A stretch of 64,000 nucleotides of DNA, taken from assembly GCA_944389065.1 (NCBI GenBank), contig CALXKZ010000069.1, forward strand, positions 1 to 64,000. Direction: 5' to 3'. The notes below the pieces were generated by a model. The model did no database searches. It saw nothing but the letters and a program-made list of their open reading frames with translations, and was not told the origin of the DNA. The DNA comes from an uncultured Spirochaetaceae bacterium. GTDB taxonomy: Bacteria > Spirochaetota > Spirochaetia > Sphaerochaetales > Sphaerochaetaceae. Of this stretch, positions 52,509 to 63,425 are shown piece by piece. Position 1 is the stretch's first letter, and every line of letters begins with the position of its first letter. A program made the translations under genes and the position numbers.

Positions 52509-53063
52509 ATGGATAGACGTCAGAAAAAGAGCAGGAAGGCAATATTCAGCGCATTCAGCAGACTGCTGGAGGAGAAAAGCTATTCAAGGATAACTGTACA
52601 GGAAATAATCGATGAAGCCGATGTCGGCAGAACTACATTCTATGCACACTTCCCTACAAAGGATGATCTTTTATCGGAGCTCTGCAGGGAGATGTTCGAC
52701 CATGTCTTCTCCCCATCCCTGGAAAAGGAGCCGACGCACGACTTCAGCGGAGAGGAAGGAGATACGGAAAAAGAGCTTGTGCATATGCTCTACCACATAA
52801 GGGACAACGATGCGCCCCGTATACTCAGAGGTGAGAGCAGAGAGCTTTTCTTCCGCTATTTCCGCTCTCGGATTGCCCCGTTTCTAAAGAAGATCATACG
52901 CATAGACGATGTATCAGGCATTCCGGAGGACTTCATACTGAACCAGCTCTCAAGCAGTCTTATTTCCACAATCGAATGGTGGCTGTCAGAGGATCTGAGA
53001 TCCTCTCCTGAGGAAACTGCCGGATACTATCTGGCTGCAAACAGCGCATTAATTAAGAAATAG
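52509..53063 (+). CDS. TetR-family transcriptional regulator
   Basis: This 184-residue protein, counted from ATG 52509 (MDRRQKKSRKAIFSAF), has an N-terminal helix-turn-helix with ITVQEIIDEADVGRTTFYAHFPTKDDLLSEL, typical of TetR. The ligand domain is acidic and divergent, with no recognisable metal site. The longer open frame upstream to 52425 is intergenic DNA. Divergent from the metal ATPase with two related palindromes between, so regulation of that pump and of itself is likely; the inducer is unknown. Confidence 0.88.
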   Translation: MDRRQKKSRKAIFSAFSRLLEEKSYSRITVQEIIDEADVGRTTFYAHFPTKDDLLSELCREMFDHVFSPSLEKEPTHDFSGEEGDTEKELVHMLYHIRDNDAPRILRGESRELFFRYFRSRIAPFLKKIIRIDDVSGIPEDFILNQLSSSLISTIEWWLSEDLRSSPEETAGYYLAANSALIKK

Positions 53064-53087
53064 GCCGGCAATGCCAGCCTATGCATC

Positions 53088-54773
53088 TCAGAGACCCGAA
53101 TCCATGTCGATGAATCCCATCATATCTGAAATGGATGCACCAGGGGCAACCATCGGATAGACCTTGTCATCGATAGGAATCTGGACATCAATCACGACAG
53201 GGCGGCCAAGAGAGACAGCACTGCGGAGTATAGCTTCCGGATCATCATCTACGCCTATCCGCATTCCCTCTACTCCATAGGCATTGGCAAGCATCACCCA
53301 GTCAAGAGGAGTGTCGAGAGTCGTCTCTGAATAGTGCTTATCATAGAAGAGCGTCTGCCACTGTCTCACCATTCCGAGGGCATGGTTGTTCATCACTATG
53401 ATGATCACAGGAAGGCGATAGCGTGCAATTGTTGCAAGCTCATTCGCATTCATTCTGAAAGAACCATCTCCAGCAATGTTGACGACACGCGCTTCAGGAT
53501 GGGCAATCTGCGCACCGATTGAGGCTCCTGTTCCATATCCCATTGTTCCCAGGCCTCCTGATGTGAGGAAACGGCGTGGTCTATGGGTATGGAGGAACTG
53601 TGCTGCCCACATCTGATGCTGTCCGACTTCAGTAGCGATATAGCTATCCTCCGGGAGTACTTTCTCAAGCGCTTCAATGATCTGCTTAGGCCTCTTTGAA
53701 TCAGATGTCACCTTCATTGGATAACGACGGCGGTTATCAGCAAGCTTATCCATCCAGACATGATGATCCAAAGGTTTATCTATAAGAGCGATAAGCCTCT
53801 CCAGTGCCACCTTGATGTCCCCTACGACATGGACCTCGGTCATGATGTTCTTATTGAATTCCGCAGGATCGACATCAATCTGGATGATCCTTGCCTGGGA
53901 TGCGAAATCACTGGCCTTTGATATGACCCTGTCTGAGAACCTCGCTCCTATTACGATCAGAAGATCGCAGTTGTTGATCGTCATATTCGAAAGCTTAGTA
54001 CCATGCATACCGATCATGCCTGTAAAACGCTCTGAGCATGCATCAACGGCTCCGAGGCCCATCAGGGATGAACCGCAGGGAGAATCTATGAGATTGATGA
54101 ATCTGTTGAGAGCATCGGATGCATCGGATCTTATCACCCCTCCTCCGATATAGCACATAGGACGCTCTGCAGCCTTTATCATCGATGCGGCCTTCTCAAG
54201 ATCCTTTTCGCGGAGATGAACGGTTATCGGCTCAACCTTCTTGGGCTCAAACGGCTCGAAGTCATACTCTGCGACCTGTATATCCTTCGGCACATCGATA
54301 AGGACAGGCCCCGGTCTTCCTTCCTTTGCGATATAGAATGCTTCCCTGATCGTATCTGAAAGCTCTGCAATATCCTTCACGATATAGTTGTGCTTCGTGA
54401 TATTCAGCGTGATGCCAGTGATATCCACTTCCTGGAAGCTATCACGGCCAAGAAGCGAAAGGGGGACATTCCCTGTTATTGCAACGACGGGCACTGAATC
54501 CATATATGCAGTTGCAAGTCCGGTGACAAGATTCGTCGCACCTGGACCTGATGTGGCAATGCATACACCGATCTTCCCTGTGGACCTGGCATAGCCGTCA
54601 GCTGCATGGCTTGCCCCCTGTTCATGGGCTGTGAGTATATGGCGGAGCTTCCCCTTTTTCCTGTAGATTGCATCATAAAGAGGAATGACCTGCCCACCAG
54701 GATAGCCGAATACGGTATCAACGCCCTCCTCAAGAAGGCATTCAACGATTATGTCAGCACCGGTTATCTTCAT
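53088..54773 (-). CDS. ilvB: Acetolactate synthase large subunit
   Basis: This 561-residue thiamine diphosphate enzyme, counted from the ATG at 54773 ([12 protein letters not shown]), forms acetolactate or acetohydroxybutyrate. GYPGGQVIPLYDAIY and the catalytic Glu in LTAHEQGASHAADGYARS near residue 48 are present. NIAGDGSFRMNANELATIARY near residue 425 is the thiamine diphosphate/Mg motif, with NNHALGMVRQWQ following. It is the last gene of the operon and overlaps ilvD by one base (TGATG). Partner small subunit IlvN is encoded at the operon start. A longer frame reads into ilvD and is not used. Confidence 0.97.
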   Translation of the reverse strand: MKITGADIIVECLLEEGVDTVFGYPGGQVIPLYDAIYRKKGKLRHILTAHEQGASHAADGYARSTGKIGVCIATSGPGATNLVTGLATAYMDSVPVVAITGNVPLSLLGRDSFQEVDITGITLNITKHNYIVKDIAELSDTIREAFYIAKEGRPGPVLIDVPKDIQVAEYDFEPFEPKKVEPITVHLREKDLEKAASMIKAAERPMCYIGGGVIRSDASDALNRFINLIDSPCGSSLMGLGAVDACSERFTGMIGMHGTKLSNMTINNCDLLIVIGARFSDRVISKASDFASQARIIQIDVDPAEFNKNIMTEVHVVGDIKVALERLIALIDKPLDHHVWMDKLADNRRRYPMKVTSDSKRPKQIIEALEKVLPEDSYIATEVGQHQMWAAQFLHTHRPRRFLTSGGLGTMGYGTGASIGAQIAHPEARVVNIAGDGSFRMNANELATIARYRLPVIIIVMNNHALGMVRQWQTLFYDKHYSETTLDTPLDWVMLANAYGVEGMRIGVDDDPEAILRSAVSLGRPVVIDVQIPIDDKVYPMVAPGASISDMMGFIDMDSGL

Positions 54774-56446
54774 CAGTCCTCCCTCAGCACAGCGCCATAG
54801 CGCGCGCTTGTCACATGCTTTGAATATCTGTAGAGATACCCGGTTCTGATCGGGCATTCATGCTCCTTCAGATTCTTCCTTCTCTCCTCAAGCACGCTCG
54901 CATCCACAAGGATATCGAGCTTTCCGGCAGGAATATCTATTGAGATGATATCCCCTTCCTCAATAAGAGCTATCGGACCACCGGATGCGGCTTCAGGTGA
55001 GACATGGCCGATCGAGGCACCTCTTGTCGCTCCTGAGAAGCGGCCATCGGTTATAAGCGCGACCTCTTTATCAAGTCCCATTCCGGCTATTACCGATGTC
55101 GGGCTGAGCATCTCCCTCATTCCCGGACCGCCTTTAGGTCCTTCATAGCGGATGATCACAACATCACCGGGCTTTATCTTATTTGCAAAGATAGCGGCGC
55201 TTGCCTCTTCCTCGCTATTGAATACCCTGGCAGGCCCCTTATGGACATACATCTCTGGAGCTACTGCGCTCTTTTTGACAACAGCTCCCTCCGGTGCAAG
55301 CGTTCCATAGAGAACGGCGATTCCGCCTGTCTCCATATATGGCTTATCGATAGGTCTTATCACCTCCGGATCCGTATTCCTCGCTGCCGCGACAGAGTCT
55401 CCTATAGGCTTTCCTGTGACAGTGACCAGCGAGAGATCAAGGATATCCTTCTTCGAAAGCTCCTTCATCACAGCCATGACTCCCCCTGCCTGATAAAGCT
55501 CTTCCATATGATGAGGACCTGCAGGAGCAAGGTGGCAGATATTAGGGACCCTGGCACTGATCTCATTTGCGATCGAGATATCGATATCGATTCCGGCTTC
55601 ATGGGCGATAGCAGGAAGATGGAGCATAGTATTCGTAGAGCATCCAAGAGCCATATCCACGGAAAGAGCATTGATGAATGCCTTCTCTGTCATTATGTCT
55701 CTTGCTGTTATCCCCTTCTTCAGAAGTTCCATCACCTGATAGCCTGCATCCTTTGCAAGCCTTATGCGCTCTGAATAGACTGCGGGGATCGTACCATTGC
55801 CGGGCAATCCCATTCCGATAGCCTCCGTAAGGCAGTTCATTGAGTTCGCTGTATACATTCCGGAACACGAACCGCATGTCGGGCATGCACTGTTCTCATA
55901 CTCAAGGAGCTCTTTATCATCCATCTTGCCAGCAGCATGCTTTCCAACAGCTTCGAACATAAGGGAAAGCGACATTCCTCTCTTATCCCCACCCTTGATA
56001 TGCCCTGCAAGCATCGGACCGCCGGAGACGAATATCGATGGGATATCAAGACGAGCGGCAGCCATGAGCATACCAGGGACTATCTTGTCGCAGTTCGGGA
56101 TGAATACAAGCGCATCGAAAGGATGAGCTGTAGCCATCACCTCTATTGAGTCCGCAATGAGCTCACGGGAGCATAGAGAGTACTTCATACCCTTATGCCC
56201 CATTGCTATTCCATCACACACACCTATCACGGGGAAGACAACAGGATTCCCGCCATTTTCACGGACACCGGCCTTCACAGCTTCCGCTATCCTGCCAAGC
56301 TCCATATGTCCCGGGATTATCTCATTCTCGGCAGAGACGATGCCGACAACAGGCTTCTCCATCTCCCTGTCTGTCCATCCAAGGGCCTTCATAAGCGATC
56401 TGTTAGGGGCCTTCGAAACCCCTTTCTTCATATCATCGGATCTCAT
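54773..56446 (-). CDS. ilvD: Dihydroxyacid dehydratase
   Basis: This 557-residue Fe-S dehydratase removes water from dihydroxy acids in valine/isoleucine synthesis. The cluster cysteines are in [14 protein letters not shown] near residue 117 and [19 protein letters not shown] near 190; [14 protein letters not shown] near 30 and the glycine-rich [15 protein letters not shown] near 440 are typical. It overlaps leuB by 4 bases. It acts after IlvC in the pathway, matching its place in the operon. Confidence 0.97.
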   Translation of the reverse strand: MRSDDMKKGVSKAPNRSLMKALGWTDREMEKPVVGIVSAENEIIPGHMELGRIAEAVKAGVRENGGNPVVFPVIGVCDGIAMGHKGMKYSLCSRELIADSIEVMATAHPFDALVFIPNCDKIVPGMLMAAARLDIPSIFVSGGPMLAGHIKGGDKRGMSLSLMFEAVGKHAAGKMDDKELLEYENSACPTCGSCSGMYTANSMNCLTEAIGMGLPGNGTIPAVYSERIRLAKDAGYQVMELLKKGITARDIMTEKAFINALSVDMALGCSTNTMLHLPAIAHEAGIDIDISIANEISARVPNICHLAPAGPHHMEELYQAGGVMAVMKELSKKDILDLSLVTVTGKPIGDSVAAARNTDPEVIRPIDKPYMETGGIAVLYGTLAPEGAVVKKSAVAPEMYVHKGPARVFNSEEEASAAIFANKIKPGDVVIIRYEGPKGGPGMREMLSPTSVIAGMGLDKEVALITDGRFSGATRGASIGHVSPEAASGGPIALIEEGDIISIDIPAGKLDILVDASVLEERRKNLKEHECPIRTGYLYRYSKHVTSARYGAVLRED

Positions 56447-57510
56447 GAGATTCTCTCCTCTATGATCTTTCCTGCCTCATCCGTTCCAACCCAGTCGCCA
56501 CCAGAGGCTATATCCTTGGTTCTGTATCCTTCTGAGAGGAATGAACGTACGGCTTTGTCGATTGCATCGGCCTCTTTATCCAGCGAGAAGCTGTATCTGA
56601 GCATCATCCCAGCAGAAAGAATCGTCGCAATCGGATTCGCGATATTCTTTCCCGCGATATCAGGAGCAGAGCCGTGGATCGGCTCATACATGCCGAACCT
56701 GTCCTCCCTGAGGGATGCGGATGCAAGCATTCCGATCGAACCGGTGATCATCGAAGCCTCATCGGACAGGATATCACCGAACATATTCTCAGTGAGTATG
56801 ACATCGAATGCCTTCGGATTGCGGACAAGCTGCATCGATGCATTATCGACATACATGAAGTCAAGCTGCACATCGCTGTACTCCCTCTCGGCAAGAGCAG
56901 ACACAGTCTCCCTCCAGAGCCTTGATGTCTCCAGGACATTGGCCTTGTCGACAAGAGTGACATGGCCTCTGCGCTTTCTTGCGCTCTCGAAGGCCTTTCT
57001 CGATATGCGCTCAATCTCGGGAACAGAGTAACGCATCATATCGTAAGCCTCCGTCCCTTCATCATTCCTGCCCTTCTCTCCGAAGTATATTCCTCCTGTC
57101 AGCTCACGGACGACCAGAAGGTCCACGCCGTCACTTATGATCTCCTTCTTCAAAGGAGATGCATCTGATAGCTCCGGATAGATTACCGCAGGACGGAAAT
57201 TGCAGAACAGCCCCAGTCCGCTTCTGAGTCCCAGGAGCGCACGCTCCGGACGTTTGTTCCCAGGGCATGAATCCCATTTTGGACCGCCTACCGCACCAAG
57301 AAGAACGGCATCTGCTTCCTTTGCGCTTTCAAGAGCGTCATCAGTAAGAGGAATTCCGTACTTATCGATCGAAACACCACCCGCATCAATGGTTCTGTAG
57401 CTGATGCTGTGGCCATAGACAGCTACCGTCCTGTCAAGAATACGGACAGCCTGTCTGACAATATCCGGTCCGATGCCATCACCAGGCACCAGTGCAATCT
57501 TCATCTCCAT
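56443..57510 (-). CDS. leuB: 3-isopropylmalate dehydrogenase
   Basis: This 355-residue NAD-dependent decarboxylating dehydrogenase of leucine synthesis has [20 protein letters not shown] at the start, [19 protein letters not shown] near residue 90, [15 protein letters not shown] near 132 with the catalytic Tyr, and [20 protein letters not shown] near 245 with the metal Asp residues. Its ATG shares a base with the leuD stop (TGATG), after AAGGAG. Confidence 0.97.
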   Translation of the reverse strand: MEMKIALVPGDGIGPDIVRQAVRILDRTVAVYGHSISYRTIDAGGVSIDKYGIPLTDDALESAKEADAVLLGAVGGPKWDSCPGNKRPERALLGLRSGLGLFCNFRPAVIYPELSDASPLKKEIISDGVDLLVVRELTGGIYFGEKGRNDEGTEAYDMMRYSVPEIERISRKAFESARKRRGHVTLVDKANVLETSRLWRETVSALAEREYSDVQLDFMYVDNASMQLVRNPKAFDVILTENMFGDILSDEASMITGSIGMLASASLREDRFGMYEPIHGSAPDIAGKNIANPIATILSAGMMLRYSFSLDKEADAIDKAVRSFLSEGYRTKDIASGGDWVGTDEAGKIIEERIS

Positions 57511-57998
57511 CAGTAGTTCTCCTTGATATACTCTGCAAGCCCGCCGGATTCAATCAGCTTCTGCATGAAAGGAGGAAACGGCTCAGCCTTGTACTCCTTT
57601 CCTGTGGTCTTATCGACTATGATGCCGGTTGAAAGATCGACAGAGACTATATCGCCATTCCCGATCTCTTCAGCAGCCTCAGGGCACTCCAGGATCGGAA
57701 GCCCGATATTTATCGAATTACGGAAGAAGATGCGGGCGAATGTGGATGCGATTACGCAGCTGATTCCTGATGCCTTGATTGCGATAGGAGCATGTTCACG
57801 GGATGATCCGCAGCCGAAATTCCTTCCTCCTACGATGATATCCCCTTCATGGACATTCTTCACGAAGTCCTTGTCGATATCCTCCATGCAGTGCGATGCA
57901 AGTTCCTTATGCTCCGATGTGTTGAGATAGCGTGCGGGGATTATGACATCCGTATCTATATTATCCCCATAGCGGAATACTCTTCCTTCCCTGTTCAT
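57510..57998 (-). CDS. leuD: 3-isopropylmalate dehydratase small subunit
   Basis: This 162-residue aconitase-swivel subunit is in the short form usual for archaeal-type IPM isomerases. It has the conserved [15 protein letters not shown] near residue 13 and [21 protein letters not shown] near 58. It assembles with LeuC to isomerise 2- and 3-isopropylmalate. Overlaps leuC by 4 bases and leuB by one. Confidence 0.97.
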   Translation of the reverse strand: MNREGRVFRYGDNIDTDVIIPARYLNTSEHKELASHCMEDIDKDFVKNVHEGDIIVGGRNFGCGSSREHAPIAIKASGISCVIASTFARIFFRNSINIGLPILECPEAAEEIGNGDIVSVDLSTGIIVDKTTGKEYKAEPFPPFMQKLIESGGLAEYIKENY

Positions 57999-59254
57999 AA
58001 TGCCTCCGGTGCTGTAATGAATCCTGTGACAGCTGAAGCTGCTGCAGTATAAGGAGATGCAAGGTACACCTCGCTTTCAGTATGTCCCATTCTGCCTACA
58101 AAGTTGCGGTTGGTGGTAGAGACACACCTTTCGCCCTTTCCGAGAATGCCCATATACCCTCCAAGGCACGGCCCGCATGTCGGAGTTGAGACCACGCAGC
58201 CAGCGTCTACGAAGATATCAAATAGTCCCTCATGCATCGCTTCCTTCCAGATTTTCTGCGTTGCGGGTATTATTATGCACCTGACCCCATCAGCGACTTT
58301 CCGCCCTTTAAGGATGGAGGAAGCCGCCCTGAGATCGGAAAGCCGTCCGTTCGTACAGCTTCCGATGACTACCTGATCGATCTTTATCGATGATCCTTCA
58401 GATGCAGGGTGTGTATTCTCTGGAAGATGAGGATACGAGACAGTAGGCACAATATCCCCTAAATTGATATCAATCACCTTCTCATACTCAGCATCAGGAT
58501 CCGACTGGTATATCCGTGGCTCCTTGGCGCCGCTCTCCTTCAGATAAAGAAGGGTTTTTCCGTCTACAGGGAATATACCATTCTTGGCACCTGCTTCGAT
58601 TGCCATATTGCTTACTGTGAATCTATCATCCATTGAAAGGGAGGAAACCCCTTCCCCTGTGAACTCCATAGCCTTATACAGCGCACCATCGACTCCGATC
58701 ATCCCGATTATATGAAGTATGAGATCCTTTCCTGAGACGAAAGGCCTGAAAGAGCCATGAAGGCGGAAAAGAATCGTCGGAGGAACCTTGAACCATGCCT
58801 TGCCGATTGCCATGCCCGCTGCCATATCTGTAGACCCGACTCCTGTCGAGAATGCACCGAGCGCACCATATGTGCATGTATGGCTATCTGCTCCAATAAC
58901 TACATCGCCGGCAGTCACAAGCCCCTGCTCAGGAAGGAGCGCGTGCTCAATCCCTACACGTCCAACTTCGAAGTAATTCGTTATGTTCTCACTCTTTGCG
59001 AACTGCCTTACACAGGCACACTGCTCTGCAGCCTTGATATCCTTATTCGGAGTGAAATGATCTGGGACAAGCGCGATCCTGTCCTTATCGAAAACATTTT
59101 TTCTTCCGAACTTCGGGAACTCCTTGATTGCGACAGGGCTTGTGATATCATTGCCCAGAACCATATCAAGATCGGCCATGATAAGCTGCCCGGGATGCAC
59201 CTCCCTCTCTTTTGAAGCTGCTGCAAGGATCTTCTCTGTCATTGTCATCGGCAT
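57995..59254 (-). CDS. leuC: 3-isopropylmalate dehydratase large subunit
   Basis: This 419-residue [4Fe-4S] aconitase-family protein has the cluster cysteines in [17 protein letters not shown] near residue 300 and [14 protein letters not shown] near 358, plus [21 protein letters not shown] near 130. The length places it in the shorter LeuC group that pairs with a 160-residue LeuD, as found here. One base separates it from leuA. Confidence 0.97.
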   Translation of the reverse strand: MPMTMTEKILAAASKEREVHPGQLIMADLDMVLGNDITSPVAIKEFPKFGRKNVFDKDRIALVPDHFTPNKDIKAAEQCACVRQFAKSENITNYFEVGRVGIEHALLPEQGLVTAGDVVIGADSHTCTYGALGAFSTGVGSTDMAAGMAIGKAWFKVPPTILFRLHGSFRPFVSGKDLILHIIGMIGVDGALYKAMEFTGEGVSSLSMDDRFTVSNMAIEAGAKNGIFPVDGKTLLYLKESGAKEPRIYQSDPDAEYEKVIDINLGDIVPTVSYPHLPENTHPASEGSSIKIDQVVIGSCTNGRLSDLRAASSILKGRKVADGVRCIIIPATQKIWKEAMHEGLFDIFVDAGCVVSTPTCGPCLGGYMGILGKGERCVSTTNRNFVGRMGHTESEVYLASPYTAAASAVTGFITAPEAL

Positions 59255-59255
59255 T

Positions 59256-60848
59256 TCAGACCTCCTTATCCGTGTGCCCTACGAGCATATCGTTATCAAA
59301 AGACATCTTGATTGCGCTCTCTCCCCCTGACAGCGATGAGCTTTCGCCTTCAAGCATCCTGTTCACAGCTGAAAGGCATGCAAGGATAGAAGCTTCAATG
59401 ACATCGGTGGAAACACCGCGTCCACGGTATGTATGCTCACCGTCGGAGATCTTGACCAGAGCCTCTCCGAGAGCATCCCTGTGCTCCGTGACGGCGGAAA
59501 GCTGGTATTCCTCAAGGGAGAATGGATGGTGGATGATCTTCTCAACAGCCCTGAGCGATGCATATACCGGTCCTGTTCCAGCTGCGATGCCTTCATAGAC
59601 CTTGTCCCCTTTCTTAAGTGAAATGCATGCCGTGCTTGTCATTTTGTTTCCGCTGTTCACGACATAGGAAGCAAGCGACCAGATCTTCTTCTCCGGCTGT
59701 TCGGTAGACTCGACAAGTGCGATGATGTCGCGATCCGTGACATTCTTCTTCCTGTCGCAGAGCTTCTTGAACTCCGCAAAGAGGTTCGCAATCTCATCAT
59801 CGGAGAGAACATATCCCATATCCTCAAGCTTACGGCGGAGTGCATGCTGCCCGGAGTGCTTTCCAAGGACATAGTTCGTCTTCACGACACCAACACTTTC
59901 CGGAGTCATGATCTCATAGGTAAGGGAGTTGGCCATCATGCCATGCTGATGGATACCTGATTCATGGGCAAAGGCATTATCACCGACGATTGCCTTGGAT
60001 GGGAAGATCTTCACACCTGTGGTAGATGAAAGAAGACGAGCAGAGCGATAGAGCTCCTCTGTCTTTATGTTCATCTCGAGATCATAGAGATCCGGGCGTG
60101 TCTTTATCGCCATGACAATCTCTTCCAGCGCCGCATTTCCTGCCCTTTCACCTATTCCGCAGAGAGTACATTCAACCTGTCTTGCACCAGCCCTGACTCC
60201 AGCAAGCGTATTCGCAACACCCAGTCCGAGATCATCGTGGCAGTGCATTGAAATGACAGCCTTGTCGATATTCGGGACGCGGGTCACGACATCGTTGACC
60301 ATCTTCGTTATATCTTCTGTAGAAGCATACCCTACAGTATCCGGAAGATTGATCGTTGTTGCACCTGCATTTATCGCGGCTTCGACCACACGGCACATGT
60401 AATCATGATCTGTGCGGGTCGCATCCTCAAGGGAGAACTCTATATCAGGGCAGAGAGAACGTGCATATGCGACATTCTCCTTGACCCTTTCCAGAGCTTC
60501 TTCCCTGGACATGCGGAGCTTGTACTCCAGATGAAGGTCAGATGTTGCAAGAAATACATGGATCCGTGGCCTGTTTGCCACCTTCACGGCATTCCATGCT
60601 GCATCGATATCCTTTCTGACACATCGCGCCAGTGATGCGACAGTCACATTGCTTACCGACCGCGCAATCGCCTCTACGCTCTCTGCATCTCCAGGGGAGG
60701 AGATGGCAAAGCCCGCTTCGATTATGTCGACCCCTAGGGCCTCAAGCTGCTTCGCGATCCTGATTTTCTCCTCCAGGTTCATGCTGTATCCCGGAGCCTG
60801 CTCACCGTCCCTAAGGGTTGTATCGAATATATAAAGACGCTCTGCCAT
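59256..60848 (-). CDS. leuA: 2-isopropylmalate synthase
   Basis: This 530-residue enzyme condenses acetyl-CoA with 2-ketoisovalerate, the first leucine step. The catalytic barrel begins [20 protein letters not shown] with the metal Asp; [20 protein letters not shown] near residue 200 gives the metal His pair. The C-terminal half from about residue 390 is the allosteric leucine-binding domain, so feedback inhibition is expected. Length and domains are standard. It sits between ilvC and leuC. Confidence 0.96.
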   Translation of the reverse strand: MAERLYIFDTTLRDGEQAPGYSMNLEEKIRIAKQLEALGVDIIEAGFAISSPGDAESVEAIARSVSNVTVASLARCVRKDIDAAWNAVKVANRPRIHVFLATSDLHLEYKLRMSREEALERVKENVAYARSLCPDIEFSLEDATRTDHDYMCRVVEAAINAGATTINLPDTVGYASTEDITKMVNDVVTRVPNIDKAVISMHCHDDLGLGVANTLAGVRAGARQVECTLCGIGERAGNAALEEIVMAIKTRPDLYDLEMNIKTEELYRSARLLSSTTGVKIFPSKAIVGDNAFAHESGIHQHGMMANSLTYEIMTPESVGVVKTNYVLGKHSGQHALRRKLEDMGYVLSDDEIANLFAEFKKLCDRKKNVTDRDIIALVESTEQPEKKIWSLASYVVNSGNKMTSTACISLKKGDKVYEGIAAGTGPVYASLRAVEKIIHHPFSLEEYQLSAVTEHRDALGEALVKISDGEHTYRGRGVSTDVIEASILACLSAVNRMLEGESSSLSGGESAIKMSFDNDMLVGHTDKEV

Positions 60849-60867
60849 CTTCTTTTCTCTCCTATGA

Positions 60868-61878
<1,011 letters not shown>

Positions 61879-62412
61879 TTATCTATCTTCCTCATGGAAG
61901 TCAGTTTCAGACAAAGCCCTCGAACCACGCTCGAGCGCTGTTATTCCCGTTCTCACCAGCTCAACTATGCCATAAGGCTCTGCAAGCGAGAGAAATGACT
62001 CAAGCTTATCAAGAGAACCTGTAAGCTGCATTGTCATCGTCATAGGCGTTACATCGATTATCTTGGCCTTGAATATCTCTGCGATGTCAGTAAGCTGGCT
62101 TCTCGTCTCGGCATCGGCTCTAAGCTTCACAAGCACAAGCTCCCTCTGAAGCGACCTGTTCGGAGCCATCTCATATGCTTTCTTCACATCAACCAGCTTC
62201 TCAACCTGACGGATTATCTGCTCGACTATCTGCCTGTCCCCGGTAACGACAATCGTAATGCGGCTGGTCTTCGGATCCTCAGTCTCTCCTACAGAGAGCG
62301 AATCGATGTTGTACCCTCTTCTGGAGAAAAGAGCGACAACACGCATCAGAACACCGGACTTGTTGTTTACAAGCAGGGCCAGAGTGTAGCTGTTCTTTCT
62401 ATCAAATACCAT
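61879..62412 (-). CDS. ilvN: Acetolactate synthase regulatory subunit
   Basis: This 177-residue protein has an N-terminal ACT domain (TLALLVNNKSGVLMRVVALFSRRGYNIDSLSVG) and the usual C-terminal regulatory domain of IlvH/IlvN proteins. It makes acetolactate synthase sensitive to valine and stabilises the catalytic subunit IlvB, encoded at the other end of the operon. ATG 62412 has AAGGAGGCGG immediately upstream. First structural gene behind the leader-peptide attenuator. Confidence 0.97.
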   Translation of the reverse strand: MVFDRKNSYTLALLVNNKSGVLMRVVALFSRRGYNIDSLSVGETEDPKTSRITIVVTGDRQIVEQIIRQVEKLVDVKKAYEMAPNRSLQRELVLVKLRADAETRSQLTDIAEIFKAKIIDVTPMTMTMQLTGSLDKLESFLSLAEPYGIVELVRTGITALERGSRALSETDFHEEDR

Positions 62413-62428
62413 AATCCGCCTCCTTACG

Positions 62429-62459
62429 AAAAAAGCCCGGGTAACTATTTACCACGGGC
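62429..62459 (-). terminator. Attenuator terminator of the ilv-leu operon
   Basis: On the minus strand GCCCG-T-GGTAA (to 62459) pairs with TTACC-CGGGC (62435-62444) around ATAG and is followed by six T (62429-62434). The competing pairing joins ACCACGG (62486-62492), directly after the leader stop codon, with CCGTGGT (62451-62457) in the first arm of the terminator. A ribosome stalled on leader Ile/Leu/Val codons leaves the first segment free and so prevents termination; one reaching the stop covers it. Confidence 0.9.
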
Positions 62460-62492
62460 CTCTGGACATCATCAGAACTCTGAAACCGTGGT

Positions 62493-62555
62493 TCAGCATG
62501 TAATGACGATGAGAGATAGAAGGAGAGCTGAAGAGATTATTGAGTTATTCATCAT
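62493..62555 (-). CDS. ilv leader peptide, 20 aa
   Basis: MMNNSIISSALLLSLIVITC followed by TGA, with GGAGG seven bases upstream (62563-62567). Of 20 residues, four are Ile, four Leu and one Val, the products of the operon. This is the classical layout of a transcription-attenuation leader. Too short for automatic gene finding. The second ATG may be the true start. No known homolog is claimed; the function follows from composition and from the terminator/antiterminator downstream. Confidence 0.88.
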   Translation of the reverse strand: MMNNSIISSALLLSLIVITC

Positions 62556-62586
62556 GTCCCAGCCTCCTTTTTTCTGGATTTACCTT

Positions 62587-62616
62587 CTTATACGGCAATG
62601 CCAGGGTGAGTGTCAA
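62587..62616 (-). promoter_or_regulatory. Promoter of the ilv-leu operon
   Basis: On the minus strand TTGACA (62611-62616, perfect consensus) and TATAAG (62587-62592) are 18 bases apart. Transcription should begin near 62580, leaving about 12 bases before the leader peptide ribosome site. Confidence 0.75.
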
Positions 62617-62663
62617 CAAATCAATGGATAAAAACTGCATGTTTATCCATAATTATGAATGAG

Positions 62664-62732
62664 CTACCTTTTCCTTCGCGTGAGCGACCATACGATGATT
62701 CCGGAAAGCAGGAATATGATTATGCTTTCCAT
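62664..62732 (-). CDS. Membrane microprotein, 22 aa
   Basis: An ORF of 22 residues starts MESIIIFLLSGIIVW and ends SLTRRKR. Its ATG shares a base with the stop of the HAD gene (TAATG) and has GGAGAG seven bases upstream. The layout, one hydrophobic helix plus a positively charged end, fits an inner-membrane microprotein, and also resembles a C-terminal sorting tail. Whether it is translated is not known. It is not preceded by any other open frame of its own. Confidence 0.5.
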   Translation of the reverse strand: MESIIIFLLSGIIVWSLTRRKR

Positions 62733-63316
62733 TACAGCTCTCCGATGAAGGAGCAAAGGCGTTCCAGCCTGTTCTCTCCCTTATATTGAAATGCCCGGAT
62801 CCCGATTGACATAGCTGCTTGGCAGTTCTCTTCCAGATCATCGATGAACACCGTCTCATCAGCGCTGCAATGCTCTGTATCGCAGATATACTTCCAGAAT
62901 GCCGTATCAGGCTTGGCAAGATGGATGATGTGAGAGGCATAGAGCGCATCAAAATGGGAAAGAGGATGTGATGGCATCGACTTAACATATGCCCAATGAG
63001 GGGCGAATGTATTCGATCCGACAACAACCCTCTGTCCATCCTCCCGGAGCATATCGCATAGATTCAGAACATGCTCGTCAATCGTTGGATGGAAGAAATC
63101 AAGAAAAGGATCTCCTTCAACTGCTATGCCGAACACGCTCTCAAGATGACGATAGTACTCATCAGGCATCATGCTTCCATCCATAAGCTGATGCTCATTG
63201 GCAGAATAATCGGCGCGGAGCTGATCCTCATCTATCCCGAATGCTCCAGCCATGCCTTTCAGCACGGCAATGCCTGTAAGGAATACATTTCCCATATCGA
63301 ATATGAAAAGCTTCAT
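62732..63316 (-). CDS. HAD-family hydrolase
   Basis: This 194-residue protein, counted from ATG 63316 (MKLFIFDMGNVFL), is a haloacid dehalogenase-fold phosphatase. The nucleophile Asp is in FDMGNV; VVGSNTF near residue 92 is motif II; LAKPDTAFW with Lys near 131 is motif III; VFIDDLEENCQAA near 153 is motif IV. A helical cap lies between residues 16 and 80, as in YihX/epoxide hydrolase-like members. The exact substrate is open. The longer frame upstream to 63478 is intergenic. It is coupled to the microprotein ORF. Confidence 0.85.
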   Translation of the reverse strand: MKLFIFDMGNVFLTGIAVLKGMAGAFGIDEDQLRADYSANEHQLMDGSMMPDEYYRHLESVFGIAVEGDPFLDFFHPTIDEHVLNLCDMLREDGQRVVVGSNTFAPHWAYVKSMPSHPLSHFDALYASHIIHLAKPDTAFWKYICDTEHCSADETVFIDDLEENCQAAMSIGIRAFQYKGENRLERLCSFIGEL

Positions 63317-63425
63317 AACCGGATAATAGCATACAAGGAAAGAAGAAAATATCATTAAGAGGTCTTCTCTGCCCTTTTCCTGACCTGCCTTCTGGTGGTA
63401 TTCTTCACCCAAACCGGAGGAAAAC

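Noticed and set aside
53061-53081. Hairpin between tetR and ilvB
   Set aside because: Short broken stem with no T tract; too weak to call a terminator.
54774-54857. N-terminal extension of ilvB
   Set aside because: It lies inside the ilvD coding end; the family starts at MKITGAD with TGATG overlap.
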